Of a stretch of DNA of 64,000 nucleotides, positions 10,598-20,810 are shown piece by piece (position 1 is the stretch's first letter; each line of letters begins with the position of its first letter). Under the pieces are notes generated by a model that saw only the letters and a list, made by a program, of their open reading frames with translations, was not told where the DNA came from and did no database searches. The DNA comes from Endotrypanum monterogeii (taxonomy: Eukaryota; Euglenozoa; Kinetoplastea; Trypanosomatida; Trypanosomatidae), in assembly GCA_000333855.2 (NCBI GenBank), contig CM007320.1:1601162-1665161 (forward strand), in the 5' to 3' direction. Both the position numbers and the translations under genes were made by a program.

Positions 10598-12047
10598 TGA
10601 GATTTTTTTTTTTCTTTACTTGGAAAAGGAAAACAAAGTTTGGCAAGAGCTGTAGGCACTGGAGAGGAATGTGCGTCACAATATCCGAATCACCTCGTTG
10701 CGATTTACGAATAGCTAGGAACTTACCTGGCGCACGTCCGGGGACCCCGTGGAATCTCGCTTTTTTTTTTCTCGGCAGCTCTGCACACCCCATCCAAAAT
10801 TGGAGATACTTCCCCTCCGCACAAGAAAGTCACCGCCATGCACCGATATCTCATGCGTTTACCTCAAAAAGAGAAAAGCACATAGTTTTTTTATTTATTT
10901 GGTGTTTCCGAGGAAAACGCTGAACGTAAATCTCAGCAACTGTTTTTAGATTATTACACACATTCTTTTCGGGGTGGTTTTTGACTTTGTCTCTCCCTCC
11001 CACACCTCATTCGCGGGTGCAACATAGATGGAAATGGAAAAACAAGCATGTTGTAGAATGCACTCATTGATGCCAAGGAAAATAATCTATATTTCTAACC
11101 ACTACATCCCTCTGTCCATGACGTGTTCCTCTTCTTGCACTTCTCCCCCAAGAACCAACTGGTGTCACAGTGCCAGCATACAACATCGATTTTTTTGTCT
11201 GGGCGCAGAAAAGACAACGTACTCGATTACCTGGGGGGGAAAAACGCTGGAGAGGTCATTTTTTTCTCAACAATACCTCATAAAAGGGAAACTTCTTATC
11301 CATTTTCCCGCTCAGCGCTTTCTCGCGAGCATATTCACATCACTAACCGCGGTACCCACCAGCACCCCCTTCTTTGGTGACTACACTACATTCCCTTTCT
11401 AGTACCTCTCACGCGCACTCTTGCTTTGTTCTCTTTTCTGTCAGCGGTGTGATTCACATCCTTTTGTGCGTGTGTGTGTAAGATTGCATGTATGGTGTTT
11501 GACGTTCCTTTACAGTTACTTGATATTTTTCCTTCGTTCCTTTCTTTCTTTCTTTCTTTTTTTTGGGGGGGCGGCTACGTCTCGAGCTTGGTTGCTGCTT
11601 GAACCGATCTACCGGAAATTCGTTCAGCTGTTCCTCACTTCTTATTTCTCTACCGGGTCCTGACTGCTGTTTCCTCATAAGATCGTCCCCAGTAAATCGG
11701 TCTTTGAACCCCTCCTTCTACCCTTACCCATTTTTTTTTTAGTTCTTATTACGAGTATTTTCATAATTTGCATTGTGCTAGCGCTACGTCTCCCCCCCCC
11801 CTCCCTTCCCCCAATCCATCTATGTGTATGTGTGTCTGTGCTTCCCAATCATCTCAATTTTTCGTTTTCCCTCCTGAACTTTTTCGAGATTTCCTTCTGT
11901 TCTTATCCGGTGAGCATTGGGCTTTATGTCATCGGCGGGCGTTGTGCGTCCGTTAACATCTACACATATCATAATCAATACACATTTGTGCCATCGGGCT
12001 TGAAACTCCAAAGAGATCTGGGAGAAGATTTTCAGCTGCCCGCACCC
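10598..12047. other. Intergenic spacer
   Basis: No supported gene. T-runs occur at about 10604-10616, 10760-10769, 11559-11566 and 11731-11740, and a TTTC repeat at about 11540-11562. The arrestin-like frame stays open back to 11775 but contains no ATG before 12048, so that part is treated as leader. Confidence 0.55.
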
Positions 12048-14504
12048 ATGCTTCGCAGAAACCGCCCTCATGAGAAGATGGTGCCGGAGCTGGTGGTGCT
12101 CCTGCGTCACCCATCTCGCTACCCCGGAGACCGTCTTCAGGGTGTCGTTATTTTAGACCTACCGTCTCCCAGCGATATTATCGCACTCGAGGTGCGAATC
12201 TTGGGAAATGAGAGATCTAGTTTGGGTGGGCTTCTGTTCACCGACAGGAATCCAGAGGCACGGCACACGACCTACTACGATCAGTTCATCACGCTGAGAG
12301 GAGTGGATCATGATCTGCTTCAGACGAAGCAATCACTGCTGCGCCGTCATTTTCATGTAATTTCGCGTGCGGCCTCCACCCGAAAATCAATGTCCCTCTC
12401 CTCTGAGGCGCAGACGACTAGCTCCTTTCTCGATACTGTGGACTCCCAGTCAACCTCGTCTGTGGGCGGCTCGGTTGCGGAATTGACACCATCCGTGATC
12501 GCGAGTACCTTCGAAGGGGCGTTTCATCTTGTTCCCGGCATCTACTCGTATCCCTTCTCGACCGTCCTTCCTGACTCCCTGCCCGCATCCCGCGAGGTTT
12601 CTCACGGACGCGATGGCCGCTGCGTGTTGCGCTACCATGTCATTGCCTCGCTTATAATGACAAACAAAAAAGTATACACCTCCGAGGCGCGGCTCCGCAT
12701 AAACCCACTGCCAGTTCAGGTGCAGCGCTGGTATCAGCTTCACGAAAATGAGCAGGTACTCTTAAAAGATGCACAAGAAGCCGCTGATGCAGACGACACC
12801 AAGTCTCGCTCTAGTATAATGATGCGACTTATGTCCTCGGCCGGGACCCGCCCAGTGGACAAGACAGGGCAGAATGATGAAGCAGAGTTCCTGCGCTGTA
12901 TGCATCACTTTCGCCAGTTTCCAAAGGAGCAGCTTGATCGCGAGACTGCCAGGTACAGAGAGACAGCCAGCGAACGCATCAGCAAGAAAGACCGAAAGCG
13001 CGGGAAAATGGCCACTATGAGTACTCCACTGGCGGCGGCGAGCGAGACCCCTTCTGTGAATGCAACTAGTAACCACGAGAAGCCTCAACGTCAAGAAAAG
13101 CAGGAAGAAGAGGAGCTTCGCTCTCTAGATGGAGAGGAGGTGAACGATGGTATGATGAACCACCCGGGTAGTGGCACCGATGACCAAGTGTACATTTTTT
13201 CGTCAGAGGGACCCCTCTTGTTGGCGCCGACGAGTACAGGAGAATTAAATGATGAAAGCAGTGGTGTCTACACCAATGGATGGGTGACTGGGGAGGGTCT
13301 CCCCTCCCTGAGTGATGAAGACGGGAAGATGAAGCCGCGTCGCTCGAGTCGCCCAAGATTTGCCGCTGAGGCAACAACCTGCACTGCCATGGTGGAAGAA
13401 AATGTGGAAAATATCTCTCTCACTCCGCATGAGGAACAACTTCCGATTTTCTCGAACACGGCACACTTTTTCGATCAACGAGAGGCTGTGTCGAGTGAGA
13501 ACAAGCCGAAAAACCGCGAGGAAGCCGAAAGTGAAAAGCAACATAATCGCACGGGCAGAGACCTGAGCACCATTCCACTGCAGTGGAAGCAAGAATTTAT
13601 CATCAACCTCCGAAGCGGTGTTCTGCGCACCGGCAAGGTGAGGGTGCTCCTCACACTCCGCAGCCCTGTAGTAACGGTTGGTTCCGGAAAGGTGAGCGCG
13701 ACGGTCCTCGTTGACAACTCCGGTGGCAGTGGCAACATATCACGTATCAAGTATTCCCTCGTCACACGGTCTTATATCCGTACCAAGACAGAGGTCTTCA
13801 ACTATGAGATGACCCCCGTCGAAACGAGTTCCGATGTGGACGTGAAGAAGGGAAAATCGACGACGCTACCAGAGGTAGAACTGCTCGTGCCCAAGTCAGC
13901 GCCTCTTACCATGCTGACAGAAGGCATGGGCACCCTCACCTTTCTGAAAGTACGACTCTATGTCAACACTAGCCTCAAGACCTTCTCGAAGTCTGTGGCG
14001 ACAGAAGTAGTGCTCGTCTCTGGGCAGGACATTCTCAATTGCAGTCGCCGCCTTCTTCGCTGGACGTGCTGTTTCCGCCGCGGAGGCGACATCGGCGCCT
14101 GCGACATCACTATACGCCCCCCCATCATCAACCTCTCTGAGAAGAACTCTACGCTACGTGTCATTGGCGCCGGCGACCACAGCGCCACCGAGAAGCAGGG
14201 GGGAGGGCAGCTGCAGACAAGAGAAATAGACCCTCCATCCGTAGCATCTTCTTCGGTGAGTCGTTCTATGAGTATCCTCCGCGAAAGTCATCGCATCTCC
14301 AAGGAGGCGCCGTCTCTCGACGCACGAATCCTAGCCAAAGCACTCAACTACGAGGAAGCCGTCTTTATACCACGCGATGACAACAAGGATGGGATTGGCT
14401 TCCTGAGCCACGTAGATCCAATGGCGACGCTCAATCCGCTCTTGGCGTCAGCGTACAACGCTGGAAACACCCCGGCAGAGGACAACAATAACGATACATT
14501 GTGA
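12048..14504 (+). CDS. Arrestin-fold (alpha-arrestin-like) protein with a long inserted linker
   Basis: 818 residues from the only in-frame ATG before the conserved part (12048). Residues about 10-245 look like an arrestin N-domain: 'RYPGDRLQGVVILDLPSPSD' fits the start (PG-x-x-x-x-G-x-V), and 'GIYSYPFSTVLPDSLPAS' and 'RYHVIASLIMTNKKVYT' fit the 'YxFPFxFxLPxxLPxS' and 'VxYxVxA' strands. Residues about 505-690 fit an arrestin C-domain ('LLTLRSPVVTVGSGKVSATV', 'TTLPEVELLVPKSAP', 'VRLYVNTSLKTFSKSVATEV'). Between them lies about 230 residues of charged, Ser/Glu-rich low complexity, and a further tail follows. Arrestin-fold proteins act as adaptors for membrane-protein trafficking and ubiquitylation or for retromer-like sorting. 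No PPxY motif is obvious, so a direct Nedd4-ligase adaptor role is not supported. VPS26-like proteins are an alternative, but the length argues against them. Confidence 0.72.
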   Translation: MLRRNRPHEKMVPELVVLLRHPSRYPGDRLQGVVILDLPSPSDIIALEVRILGNERSSLGGLLFTDRNPEARHTTYYDQFITLRGVDHDLLQTKQSLLRRHFHVISRAASTRKSMSLSSEAQTTSSFLDTVDSQSTSSVGGSVAELTPSVIASTFEGAFHLVPGIYSYPFSTVLPDSLPASREVSHGRDGRCVLRYHVIASLIMTNKKVYTSEARLRINPLPVQVQRWYQLHENEQVLLKDAQEAADADDTKSRSSIMMRLMSSAGTRPVDKTGQNDEAEFLRCMHHFRQFPKEQLDRETARYRETASERISKKDRKRGKMATMSTPLAAASETPSVNATSNHEKPQRQEKQEEEELRSLDGEEVNDGMMNHPGSGTDDQVYIFSSEGPLLLAPTSTGELNDESSGVYTNGWVTGEGLPSLSDEDGKMKPRRSSRPRFAAEATTCTAMVEENVENISLTPHEEQLPIFSNTAHFFDQREAVSSENKPKNREEAESEKQHNRTGRDLSTIPLQWKQEFIINLRSGVLRTGKVRVLLTLRSPVVTVGSGKVSATVLVDNSGGSGNISRIKYSLVTRSYIRTKTEVFNYEMTPVETSSDVDVKKGKSTTLPEVELLVPKSAPLTMLTEGMGTLTFLKVRLYVNTSLKTFSKSVATEVVLVSGQDILNCSRRLLRWTCCFRRGGDIGACDITIRPPIINLSEKNSTLRVIGAGDHSATEKQGGGQLQTREIDPPSVASSSVSRSMSILRESHRISKEAPSLDARILAKALNYEEAVFIPRDDNKDGIGFLSHVDPMATLNPLLASAYNAGNTPAEDNNNDTL

Positions 14505-14601
14505 CACACCCTAGGGTATATGAGCCTACAGGGAGGCCATCGATTCGTGGACACTGACAACTAATCGCAGTGACTATCGCTGGCTTCTGTCACCCGCCCC
14601 A

Positions 14602-14637
<36 letters not shown>

Positions 14638-16682
14638 TCATAAAGCCGCACATCGGGTCCGGTCTTTCTCGCGCACGCGTTCTTGGGTGGACATTGTGAA
14701 AAAAAGTGCCGGTGGATTCCTCCTTTCCTATATATGATGCCTTCATTTTTTTGCTAACCCTTCCCCCACCCGGCCGACCCTCGAGTGTAAAGCACATGAG
14801 GAGCTCGGCCCAGGGTATCCTTTATTTTATTCTTCCTCATAATATGGTGGCCGTTCAGCATTTTTTTTTTTTTTGCGCTTTCTCCCCACTCACCACCACC
14901 ACCACCACCACATGCATCTCCCTGAGCGAGGAGAGAAGGCAAGGAAATCGGAAGAAGCAAAACGTGTATATTGGCAGAAACACGTTCATTGATACCCACC
15001 CACCCCCACCCCTTCACAGTACATTTTCTCGCTCTTGGAAGTGTAATCAATTTTCCTGTCGTCGATTTTCTTTGTCCTTTCCTGTCGTAGATACGGCTGT
15101 CGACTTTTTTTTTTAAATGACCTCTTGACTCGTACATTTTTGTTGGTGTGTATATCTTTTGGGGGATTCATAAGCGTTTTTCTTTTCGTCTTACAGCCTC
15201 TGGTCTGCTTCGGATCCCACCCTGTCGCTGTTGATACGGGTTTTTCGTCCAGCCGTACAACTGCTTACGCGGTGGAGTGCTAGAGTTATGTGATTCGTTT
15301 TCTGTTGTTGTTGTTGTTGTTATTTCTTTTTTTTTTTTGCTAACGGCATTCCCGATATTTCATGTCCTCAATTTCGTCATCTGCTGATGCTTCCCCCATA
15401 AACGCCATGGTGCGTATGCATATGCTTGATATATAAAAATACCCTCCTTCCCCCCTCCCTTTCTATTTGCACTTGGATAGTGCGCGAAAATGCAGTCTTC
15501 GGGAAAACAACAGCAATATTTAGTAAAAAGAGAGAACTGTCGAGAATGGCGACACGTTGGAGAAAAGAAAAGAAGCGTTTTGCTTGTGGTTTGAAAAATT
15601 ACACGCTCAGAACACACACACACACATTTATTTATTTTTTGTCAATTATTTACTCAGCTGCTAATCTTTGGGATTGGGGCAGAGAAAACCCCTAGCGCAC
15701 CCGCACACGCCATCTTACCCACGAGAGCACTTTTTTTTTTTTCGGTGAATATATATCTCTTTGTGTCTCTTTTAGTCGCTTGTGGTCTGTGCATCTGTGT
15801 ACACTATGCTACACACAATTGTGTAAAAAAAAATTTTTTCATGTCAGTCGTTCGCAGCGATGCACACTTGACGAACGACCCCACCTACCGCACGTACTGA
15901 ATTACTGGTACTCATCCGTTCATTGTGGCTCACTGTTTTCTCCCTTACCTCTACCCCACCCACCATAACTGCCACCTTCTTGTAGTCTTTATGTAGGCGA
16001 CAACAGATGCAGGAATGAAGACACACACACACACACACACATCCTTCACTGCTCTGGGGCAGAAGATAATGAGCGTGCAGACCTGAAAGCACAGAGAGGA
16101 TTTCATTCGTAACAAAAATATCCTTGAGAAAACACATGCGGAGAGAGTCGAGGAGGTCCAGAGGCTCACTGCGTGCGATATCACTTAAATCGAAATAGAT
16201 TCAATATCTATTATTTGGTCCGGGCTAAACCGGCTATCGAATAGCAACGCGCCTTGAACTATGCAAACGCAGGAGACGTTGCATAGTGAAGCAACAAAAA
16301 CCCTAATAACCACAAACGTGACCGGTGCGTCGTGCAGACCTCTCCTCCTTCATTGCGAGTCTCCTTTGCATGTTATCCACGTTTCTGAGCACTGTTCAAC
16401 CCTGTTCACATACTATCTATTCATGTCACACACACACACACACACGCACCACCACCACCTACTCATTCACCCCCTCCCTCGCAAGAAAAAAAAAAGGTGG
16501 CCACCAATAGTTCCCTGTTTGCTTTGTTCTCAAATCGTAGACGACGAGAAAAAAGGTGGAGCGTCAGGTGACCCCATCGCAAATCTCGAACCTGCCTTTG
16601 TCTTTGAGCAGGCGAACATCGACCTCTTTTATTTTTTTTGCCTACTCGACATCTATTCCATCTCTCGGATTCACTAGCAACG
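14505..16682. other. Gene-free spacer with CA microsatellites
   Basis: No supported gene in 2.2 kb. Contents: (CA)n at 14602-14635, a CAC trinucleotide run at about 14892-14911, (GTT)n near 15302-15321, (CA)n at 16020-16040 and 16429-16446, and many T-runs. A T-rich tract at about 16622-16640 precedes UTP21. Confidence 0.6.
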
Positions 16683-19646
16683 ATGCACTCCTTCGATGCA
16701 TTTCGGGTTGTGGGCTCGATCTGCGGATCGGTCCCAGTGTCCCCCACGCTGCTCTACGGCACACCAGTACTGATGGTAGCCACTGGCCGAACCTTTCAGC
16801 TGTATAAGGGCAAAGAACTGGCAATGATGCGGGGTGGTCCCACGTTCCAGGACTCGGTGCGAGCGGTGGCTCAAGTTGGCAAATACCGCGCCGTCGCGGA
16901 GGGACCGCGGCTGCACGTTTACGTCCACCACAAGCCACTCTGGTCAGATCACCATGAGCCCTCCACGAAGCCGAACATCACAGTCTTACATGCCCAAGAT
17001 GATCTTCTTTTCAGCGTCGGCGAGGACAAACGTGTTGTTGTCTGGGAACTCAAAACGGGTACGATGCTGCAGGAGATACTGGTGGACCGCAGCCAGACAG
17101 TCACGTGCCTCGAACTGTTGACCGGGTATACTAACAAAATGCTACTCGCAACCGCGGAAGGAGCACTGCAGCTCTGGAACTTCCGCTCTGGAACATGTCT
17201 GTGGTACTCGGTGCACAAGACTAGTAGCAGTGGTTGCAGCACCAGGCAGGCGTCACGCGCCACCACCGGGAGGACCACCGCTATCACTGCGCTTGCTTGC
17301 AGCCCGTACAAAGATATCATCGCCTACGGTACGACAGAGGGAGAAGTCGTCGTCTGCAATGTGGCAACGGACGAAGTGATCACTACGTTTGAACACAGCG
17401 ACGGCGATGCTGTTACATCACTCCTGTTTCGGACAGACAAAGATGGTTTGCTTGTGTCCGGCACAAGCCTCGGCGAGGTGGTCATCTGGGACCTCGAAAA
17501 TCGATGCATGGACGGCACGTTGACACGTTCCAAACAAGTGCGGTCAGAACTGGAGGCGTTGGAGCGTCCTCACGTTGACACAGTGCACTCGCTCGTCATG
17601 TTCAACCTGCCTGAATATACATCGTTGCTCATTACGGGTGGCGCTGACAATGCGCTCATGCAGTTCCGATTTGACACCGTCGACGGTCTTGGTGTACTGG
17701 TGCGTGAGCGCCGCGGACACATGGGAAGTTGCACAGATGCCATCTTTTATAACACTGATCTCCTTGTTACCGCTGGCAACGACCGAGCCTTGCGCGTTAC
17801 ACACGTCTTCTCTGATCGTGCGTCCTGGGAACTGTCGCAAGGCAAGCTGGGGAAGCGCGGGCGCGAGCAGAACATGGGGCGGGAAGCCGTGAAGGTACCT
17901 CCGGCCACCGCGCTGGCTGCGGCAACGACCCGCAACTATCAGTGGTCAAGTCTTGTATCGCTACACGCCGCATCGGCACTGGCATGCGGCTGGCGTATGG
18001 ACAGCCGCGCGTTGGAGTTCAAACTTTCTGGGATCCAGACAGCTGCCCACACAGCCCGCGCGGTGGCACTGTCCGACTGTGGTAACTACGCTGTCGTTGG
18101 ATACTCCAGTGGAAACGTCGCCGTGTTGAACTTGCAGAACCGCAGTGTACGCCATTTCTTCGACGCAGACCTCGGTGCCGACCGAGCCCACGACAGCTCC
18201 GTGGAGTGCGTTGAAGTGGCGTGTGGAAACACCGTCGTCGTGACAGCCGGACTAGATGGTGTGATCAAGATGTGGGACTTGTGGAATGGAAAGCTGAAGG
18301 CCGCCATTCCCACTAACCAACCAATGACCAAGTCCTGCTTGCACGAAGCATCGTCGCTCTTCATTGTTGCACAACATTTTACGATTCGTGTCTATCATGT
18401 CAACCCCGACATCTGTCTCACAGGAGAGGAGCTCTGCATTCCAGTCCGACAATTGGAAGGCCACAATAGCCCGGTCACGGCGCTCGCGCTCGCGCCTGAC
18501 ACGTACCGCTACGTAGTCTCGACCTCTGGCGATGGTGCACTTCTTGTCTGGGACTTGGCTGCCGCTGCTTGCGTCGGGCAGTACCGCTTCGCGTCCCCCG
18601 CTCTCTCGCTCAGTTTTCATCCCGACGCGCTTTTCCTTGTCACCACACACGCCGGTGAGCGAGGCGCGTATCTCTGGGTGAACAACATCCGCTATGGTTA
18701 CGTGCCGGAAGTGGTTCCGACGCCCAAGGAAAACGCGGTGGAAACGTTACCATGGCTGCATTTCCCCACTGCGCATGGGGCACCTGAGGAAGTTGTTGAG
18801 GACAACGCAAACAGCGGCGTGTCACGCACGCCTGCGACAACAGCTCTCACTGAGGCAGAGGAGGAAGAGCGCATCGCTGCAGAGGTGGAAGCACGGGAGG
18901 CGGCAAGTGCAGAGGCAAATCTGTTTGATGTCTCGCAAGACATTGCACTCGTGCGTCGCCGACAAACAGAGGCGCAGCAGAAAGCACTGGATGCCATCGA
19001 GACAGAGGGCATGCAGCTTTCAGGCGTGCCACAGCGTTTGTGGTTCAACCTCACCGTACTGGATCAAATCAAGGAAAAGAACCAGCCTCTGCTCCCGCCA
19101 AAGAAAAAGGATGTGCCTTTTTTTTTGCCAACCACACAAGAGCTGCGCCCAACATTTCTTGTCGTGGTGTCCGACAATGTCAAGACTGGCGATGACAACG
19201 CAAACGGTCGGCTGATGCGCGCCAACATGGAGGAACTAACACCAGTGCAGGAAATGCTTGTCAACCAAGAGCATGACGCTCTAATGGAGTACTTGCTCTC
19301 GCTCAAGACAGCGCAAGCGATCGACCTGGAGGTGAAGCGCGCGGTGGACTATGTGGACGGCAGCAACTACACGGCCGCCGAGCTGGCGAGAATACAGGCG
19401 TGTGCAAAAGGGCTGCTGACCTTCATCACGGAATGGCTTCGGCGTAACAAGAACGTCGACTTGGTGCAAGGGATCCTTGCAGACGTCGTCCGCTCACATG
19501 GAGCATTGCTGACTCGCTTCGGCGACGCCATCGTACCGGTCTTGGAGGAATTGGCAGAGGTGCAGAACACCGTGCGCTACTCAGTAGATCACCTTGTATC
19601 GTACCCAGCCTGTCTCGCAGGGACCTTCTCAGGAACAAACTTCTAA
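16683..19646 (+). CDS. UTP21: U3 small nucleolar RNA-associated protein 21 (UTP21/WDR36 homologue)
   Basis: 987 residues from the ATG at 16683, close to the 900-950 residues of UTP21/WDR36. It is a component of the UTP-B module of the SSU processome, which processes pre-18S rRNA in the nucleolus. About the first 690 residues form WD40 repeats (two propellers expected), with the starting 'VATGRTFQLYKGKELAMMRG' typical of the family and clear repeats such as 'VTAGLDGVIKMWDLWNG' and 'VSTSGDGALLVWDL'. The C-terminal 'LWFNLTVLDQIKEKNQP' and 'VPFFLPTTQEL' match the start of the Utp21-specific domain (human 'LLDLDVIKKRNKP' and 'APFFIPT'), followed by helical sequence to the end. An acidic coiled segment rich in Glu/Ala links the propellers to that domain. 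The gene is intact. Confidence 0.92.
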   Translation: MHSFDAFRVVGSICGSVPVSPTLLYGTPVLMVATGRTFQLYKGKELAMMRGGPTFQDSVRAVAQVGKYRAVAEGPRLHVYVHHKPLWSDHHEPSTKPNITVLHAQDDLLFSVGEDKRVVVWELKTGTMLQEILVDRSQTVTCLELLTGYTNKMLLATAEGALQLWNFRSGTCLWYSVHKTSSSGCSTRQASRATTGRTTAITALACSPYKDIIAYGTTEGEVVVCNVATDEVITTFEHSDGDAVTSLLFRTDKDGLLVSGTSLGEVVIWDLENRCMDGTLTRSKQVRSELEALERPHVDTVHSLVMFNLPEYTSLLITGGADNALMQFRFDTVDGLGVLVRERRGHMGSCTDAIFYNTDLLVTAGNDRALRVTHVFSDRASWELSQGKLGKRGREQNMGREAVKVPPATALAAATTRNYQWSSLVSLHAASALACGWRMDSRALEFKLSGIQTAAHTARAVALSDCGNYAVVGYSSGNVAVLNLQNRSVRHFFDADLGADRAHDSSVECVEVACGNTVVVTAGLDGVIKMWDLWNGKLKAAIPTNQPMTKSCLHEASSLFIVAQHFTIRVYHVNPDICLTGEELCIPVRQLEGHNSPVTALALAPDTYRYVVSTSGDGALLVWDLAAAACVGQYRFASPALSLSFHPDALFLVTTHAGERGAYLWVNNIRYGYVPEVVPTPKENAVETLPWLHFPTAHGAPEEVVEDNANSGVSRTPATTALTEAEEEERIAAEVEAREAASAEANLFDVSQDIALVRRRQTEAQQKALDAIETEGMQLSGVPQRLWFNLTVLDQIKEKNQPLLPPKKKDVPFFLPTTQELRPTFLVVVSDNVKTGDDNANGRLMRANMEELTPVQEMLVNQEHDALMEYLLSLKTAQAIDLEVKRAVDYVDGSNYTAAELARIQACAKGLLTFITEWLRRNKNVDLVQGILADVVRSHGALLTRFGDAIVPVLEELAEVQNTVRYSVDHLVSYPACLAGTFSGTNF

Positions 19647-20810
19647 CCTAACAGGTAGCGGTGAAGCAGAGGGCGGGGGATGAGGGTGTGTGAAGGGGCT
19701 AAAAAGGTGAAGTTATGCCCAAGGAACAAACTGGGGCGCTGCCGACATGGTCGACTATTATTCTCAGAGAGAGCATGTCATGATGAGGCGGTACTCCTTG
19801 GCGTGCGAGACCTGCACACTGTCATATTAACCAGGACCTGGCTTTCTTGATTGCACTCGCTTTGATCATATCAATTTTTTTTTTACGTGTAAACAGTCAT
19901 GATCGCTAGCGCATCATCTTTCTCCCCTTCGCCGTGTCAGTAGCGATTTGCGCTACACTAAGAGTCGCGGCGTAAGAGTGTGTCGCCGATTGTGATTTCT
20001 CTTTTTTCAACGTGTAACAACGCTCGTAGGGTGCGGGAGACTTCAGCCTGGGTAGTGTCGGGGGGGAGAGGGGGGGACGGGATTCACTACGCCAAGCAGT
20101 CCCCGATTTCCTCCATCCCCGTCAATGCTGAAACGTTACTGCTGCGCAAAGGGTCTGGTACCTGCAACGTATTGAAGTTACAAAAAGATCTCACTGGCGA
20201 AGCGGGTACCCCCAGGTCCTGGACGGCGCTGCTCATTTGTGTGAGTCAACACTACTCTACCACCTGATCATTTTTGTGTTCCCCCCCCCAAACTGGGAGT
20301 GTGTGTGTGTCGGGTCAGCGGGTGGTTTGTCAAAGTGGACGCAAGTTGTCCGACAAGGCGGGCCTGCATCCAGGGTACCAAGTGCGTAACAGATTAATTT
20401 AAAAAATGGGAAAATCCAACATGCACACGTGGAAACTTCACTTCTCAGTGTGTGCATGCAAAGGGAGGGAGTCATCGCCGGGCACGCAAACCCTCGCAAG
20501 CAGGCTTGACGGGTGGTGTGGATCTGGTTTATACTGAGGGGAGTACGTGTCCTTGGACACATACACGTTAACCTACGTTGCTTAGACACGAAAAATCCCT
20601 CACCGTTTTTTTTTTTCCGTATTGGGATATTCACATAGCATCCCCACTTTTCGCGGTAGGGGGGCCGCGTAATGATCCACCAACATCAACATCTCATATG
20701 TCCCCTCCCCACCGCTGATTCGTAACTCGACAACCTCCTTATCGCACATTTTTTGCCGGTTTATCTTATTTTTCCCCTCCGTAGTCAAGAACCATTGATA
20801 GACGAGTGCG
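19647..20810. other. Intergenic spacer
   Basis: No supported gene. G-runs lie at about 20058-20077 and a C-run at about 20281-20289. A pyrimidine tract at about 20766-20780 is followed by AG at 20783-20784, a likely spliced-leader acceptor 26 nt before the next ATG. Confidence 0.6.

Noticed and set aside
19980..20267. 95-codon + frame between UTP21 and the next gene
   Set aside because: Short, composition random-like, starts at a GTG-type codon; treated as spacer.
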